From NCBI GenBank assembly GCA_019421525.1, contig JAHZFC010000123.1:1-6259 (forward strand): 6,259 nucleotides of DNA. Reading direction: 5' to 3'. How positions within the stretch are numbered: the first letter of the stretch is position 1; every line of letters starts with the position of its first letter. The notes beneath the pieces are model-generated. The model was not told where the DNA came from, did no database searches, and saw nothing but the letters and a program-made list of their open reading frames with translations. Origin of the DNA: Clostridiales bacterium (GTDB lineage: Bacteria > Bacillota > Clostridia > Oscillospirales > Oscillospiraceae). Position numbers and translations under genes: made by a program. This document shows, piece after piece, positions 5,874 to 6,259 of the stretch.

Positions 5874-5951
5874 CCGCTTTTCTGCGGAAAAGCCCGGCGG
5901 TTGCACCGTGCCACCGGCACGGCGCTAAGAGCCGCCGTCTCATCCATCCTC
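5856..5951 (-). ncRNA. Structured RNA with a tRNA-Tyr-like CCA tail (unrecognised)
   Basis: Read on the minus strand, about 96 nt fold into three arms. The closing stem GAGGATGGAT / ATCCATCCTC (5951-5942 with 5873-5864) is 10 bp. Arm A is CGGCGG / CCGCCG (5937-5932 with 5900-5895) topped by a 10-bp hairpin (5925-5916 with 5912-5903) with loop GGT. Arm B is GCTTTTC-CGCA-GAAAAGC (5893-5876). The tail CTCCTCCACCA equals the acceptor end of tRNA-Tyr, and the last 18 nt are identical to it. A terminator follows at once. One pair in arm A is G-U on this strand but A-C on the other, fixing orientation. It has no TTCGA T-loop, no anticodon arm and no matching 5' acceptor GGAGGAG, so it is not an ordinary tRNA. 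It may be a tRNA-derived small RNA or a dispersed repeat. No promoter was identified; it may be read through from the tRNA genes. The 5' end is uncertain. Confidence 0.5.
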
Positions 5952-5994
5952 AGATGAGAAAAACGGCAACCTCTGACGGGAAAATAAACCCGCT

Positions 5995-6019
5995 CCGCAA
6001 CCCAACGAAGTGATTGCGG
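5995..6019 (-). other. Hairpin next to box copy 1
   Basis: CCGCAA (5995-6000) and TTGCGG (6014-6019) form a 6-bp stem around a 13-base loop. On the minus strand AGCGGG then TTTATTTT follow, so it might act as a weak backup terminator for the tRNA operon. It keeps the box-then-hairpin order seen for the other two copies. Confidence 0.4.
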
Positions 6020-6021
6020 GC

Positions 6022-6046
6022 GGAAGCGAGGCGCAGCAGAATGAGC
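6022..6046 (-). repeat. Box repeat, copy 1
   Basis: The minus strand starts GCTCATTCTGCTGCGCC and ends CTCGCTTCC. It lies about 14 bases downstream of the T-run of the tRNA-Tyr terminator and is followed by a hairpin. It is the reference copy for the boxes at 5780-5803 and 5607-5627. Confidence 0.5.
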
Positions 6047-6059
6047 GAGCGATAAGATT

Positions 6060-6100
6060 AAAAAAAGCTCGTCGCAAGCGATATGACGCTTGCGACGAGC
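6060..6100 (-). terminator. Intrinsic terminator of the tRNA-Thr/tRNA-Tyr operon
   Basis: GCTCGTCGCAAGCG and CGCTTGCGACGAGC (6100-6087 and 6080-6067) form a perfect 14-bp stem with a six-base loop TCATAT, followed on the minus strand by seven Ts (6066-6060). The stem begins at the base directly after the encoded CCA of tRNA-Tyr, leaving no trailer before the hairpin. Confidence 0.95.
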
Positions 6101-6185
6101 TGGTGGAGGAGGATGGATTCGAACCATCGAAGGCAAAGCCAGCAGATTTACAGTCTGTCCCCTTTGGCCACTTGGGTACTCCTCC
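6101..6185 (-). tRNA. tRNA-Tyr(GUA)
   Basis: An 85-nt class II tRNA with encoded CCA. Acceptor GGAGGAG pairs with CTCCTCC, the discriminator is A, the anticodon loop is CTGTAAA with anticodon GTA (reads UAY), the long variable arm has a GGC-TTT-GCC stem, and the T-arm is GATGG-TTCGAAT-CCATC. The top pair of the anticodon stem (27-43) is an A-C mismatch, which is tolerated but unusual. It is 21 bases downstream of tRNA-Thr and so is probably the second tRNA of one transcript ending at the terminator 6060-6100. Confidence 0.97.
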
Positions 6186-6206
6186 ATATTCGATCGGTCA
6201 AAAAAG

Positions 6207-6259
6207 TGGAGCTGGTGGACGGATTCGAACCCCCGACCTGCTGATTACAAATCAGCTGC
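6207..6259 (-). tRNA. tRNA-Thr(UGU), 3' part (5' end beyond the window)
   Basis: Read on the minus strand: anticodon stem GCTGA / TCAGC around loop TTTGTAA gives anticodon TGT (reads ACA, threonine); variable region AGGTC; T-loop TTCGAAT; acceptor 3' strand CACCAGC, discriminator T, encoded CCA. The D-arm and 5' acceptor are outside the window. The T-stem GGGGG / CCGTC has a G-G mismatch and a G-U. The upstream promoter of the tRNA operon must also lie beyond the window. Confidence 0.93.

Larger units (their letters stand above)
5291..6100. other. 810-bp region without a convincing protein gene, rich in RNA structure
   Basis: No open frame here has both a plausible start with ribosome binding site and protein-like composition. 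Minus-strand frames run through the tRNA genes and translate hairpins. A plus-strand frame ending at 5625 is an off-frame extension out of tetR. What the region holds, left to right, is a long hairpin after tetR, a plus-strand promoter with a LexA-like palindrome, three copies of a short box each next to a hairpin, minus-strand terminators, and a structured tRNA-tailed RNA. All are listed separately. Between 5361 and 5450 I see only small dyads such as GTCCCG-TTAC-CGGGAC (5407-5422). Confidence 0.7.

Noticed and set aside
5856..5951. Intact second tRNA gene (including tRNA-Sec)
   Set aside because: Only the 3' end is tRNA-like; there is no anticodon arm, no TTCGA T-loop and no 5' strand matching the acceptor.
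5573..6100. CRISPR array
   Set aside because: The repeated boxes are only about 20-25 bp, diverged, irregularly spaced and adjacent to different hairpins; no repeat-spacer periodicity.
5480..6187. Minus-strand frame of 235 codons across tRNA-Tyr and the structured region
   Set aside because: It begins inside tRNA-Tyr and translates tRNA and terminator sequence (RIHPPPP arises from the tRNA 3' end); not a protein gene.

Overview
The window looks like chromosomal DNA from a G+C-rich member of the Clostridia, most likely Oscillospiraceae (Flavonifractor/Lawsonibacter-like). This rests on the protein flavour of LivG/LivF and the hydrolase, strong AAGGAGG-type ribosome binding sites, sigma-A-type promoters, tRNA genes with encoded CCA, and high G+C (about 60% by eye). 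The genus is an inference, and nothing here names the species.

Layout. Positions 1-2177 (+) hold the end of a branched-chain amino acid ABC importer operon: the 3' part of livM (permease), then livG and livF (the two ATPases), tightly packed. A perfect 16-bp hairpin with T-rich tails on both sides (2205-2242) ends this operon and the convergent gene. Positions 2241-3197 (-) encode a membrane-anchored alpha/beta hydrolase with its own near-consensus promoter. Positions 3198-3426 form a divergent regulatory region. Positions 3427-5290 (+) form a two-gene operon: a CPA2-type cation:proton antiporter and a TetR-family regulator overlapping it by 38 bases. Two near-identical palindromes bracket the operon's probable promoter, so the regulator probably controls its own operon.

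Positions 5291-6100 contain no convincing protein gene but are dense in structure. There is a 23-bp hairpin after tetR, and a strong (+) promoter (TTGACA-17-TATCCT) followed at once by a perfect palindrome with a GAAC-N4-GTTC core like the Gram-positive LexA (SOS) box. Further right is a set of minus-strand hairpins and terminators with a thrice-repeated box. Positions 6101-6259 (-) carry tRNA-Tyr(GUA) and the 3' part of tRNA-Thr(UGU), read leftward.

The most unusual part is 5816-5951 (-). It is a compact three-arm RNA fold of about 96 nt ending in the same 18 nt as tRNA-Tyr, CCA included, and followed directly by its own terminator. That terminator shares its apical part with the tRNA-Tyr terminator but has a different outer stem that still pairs. 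Two G-U pairs that would be A-C on the other strand indicate that the RNA is read from the minus strand. This is either a tRNA-Tyr-derived small RNA or a dispersed structured repeat captured at a tRNA 3' end.
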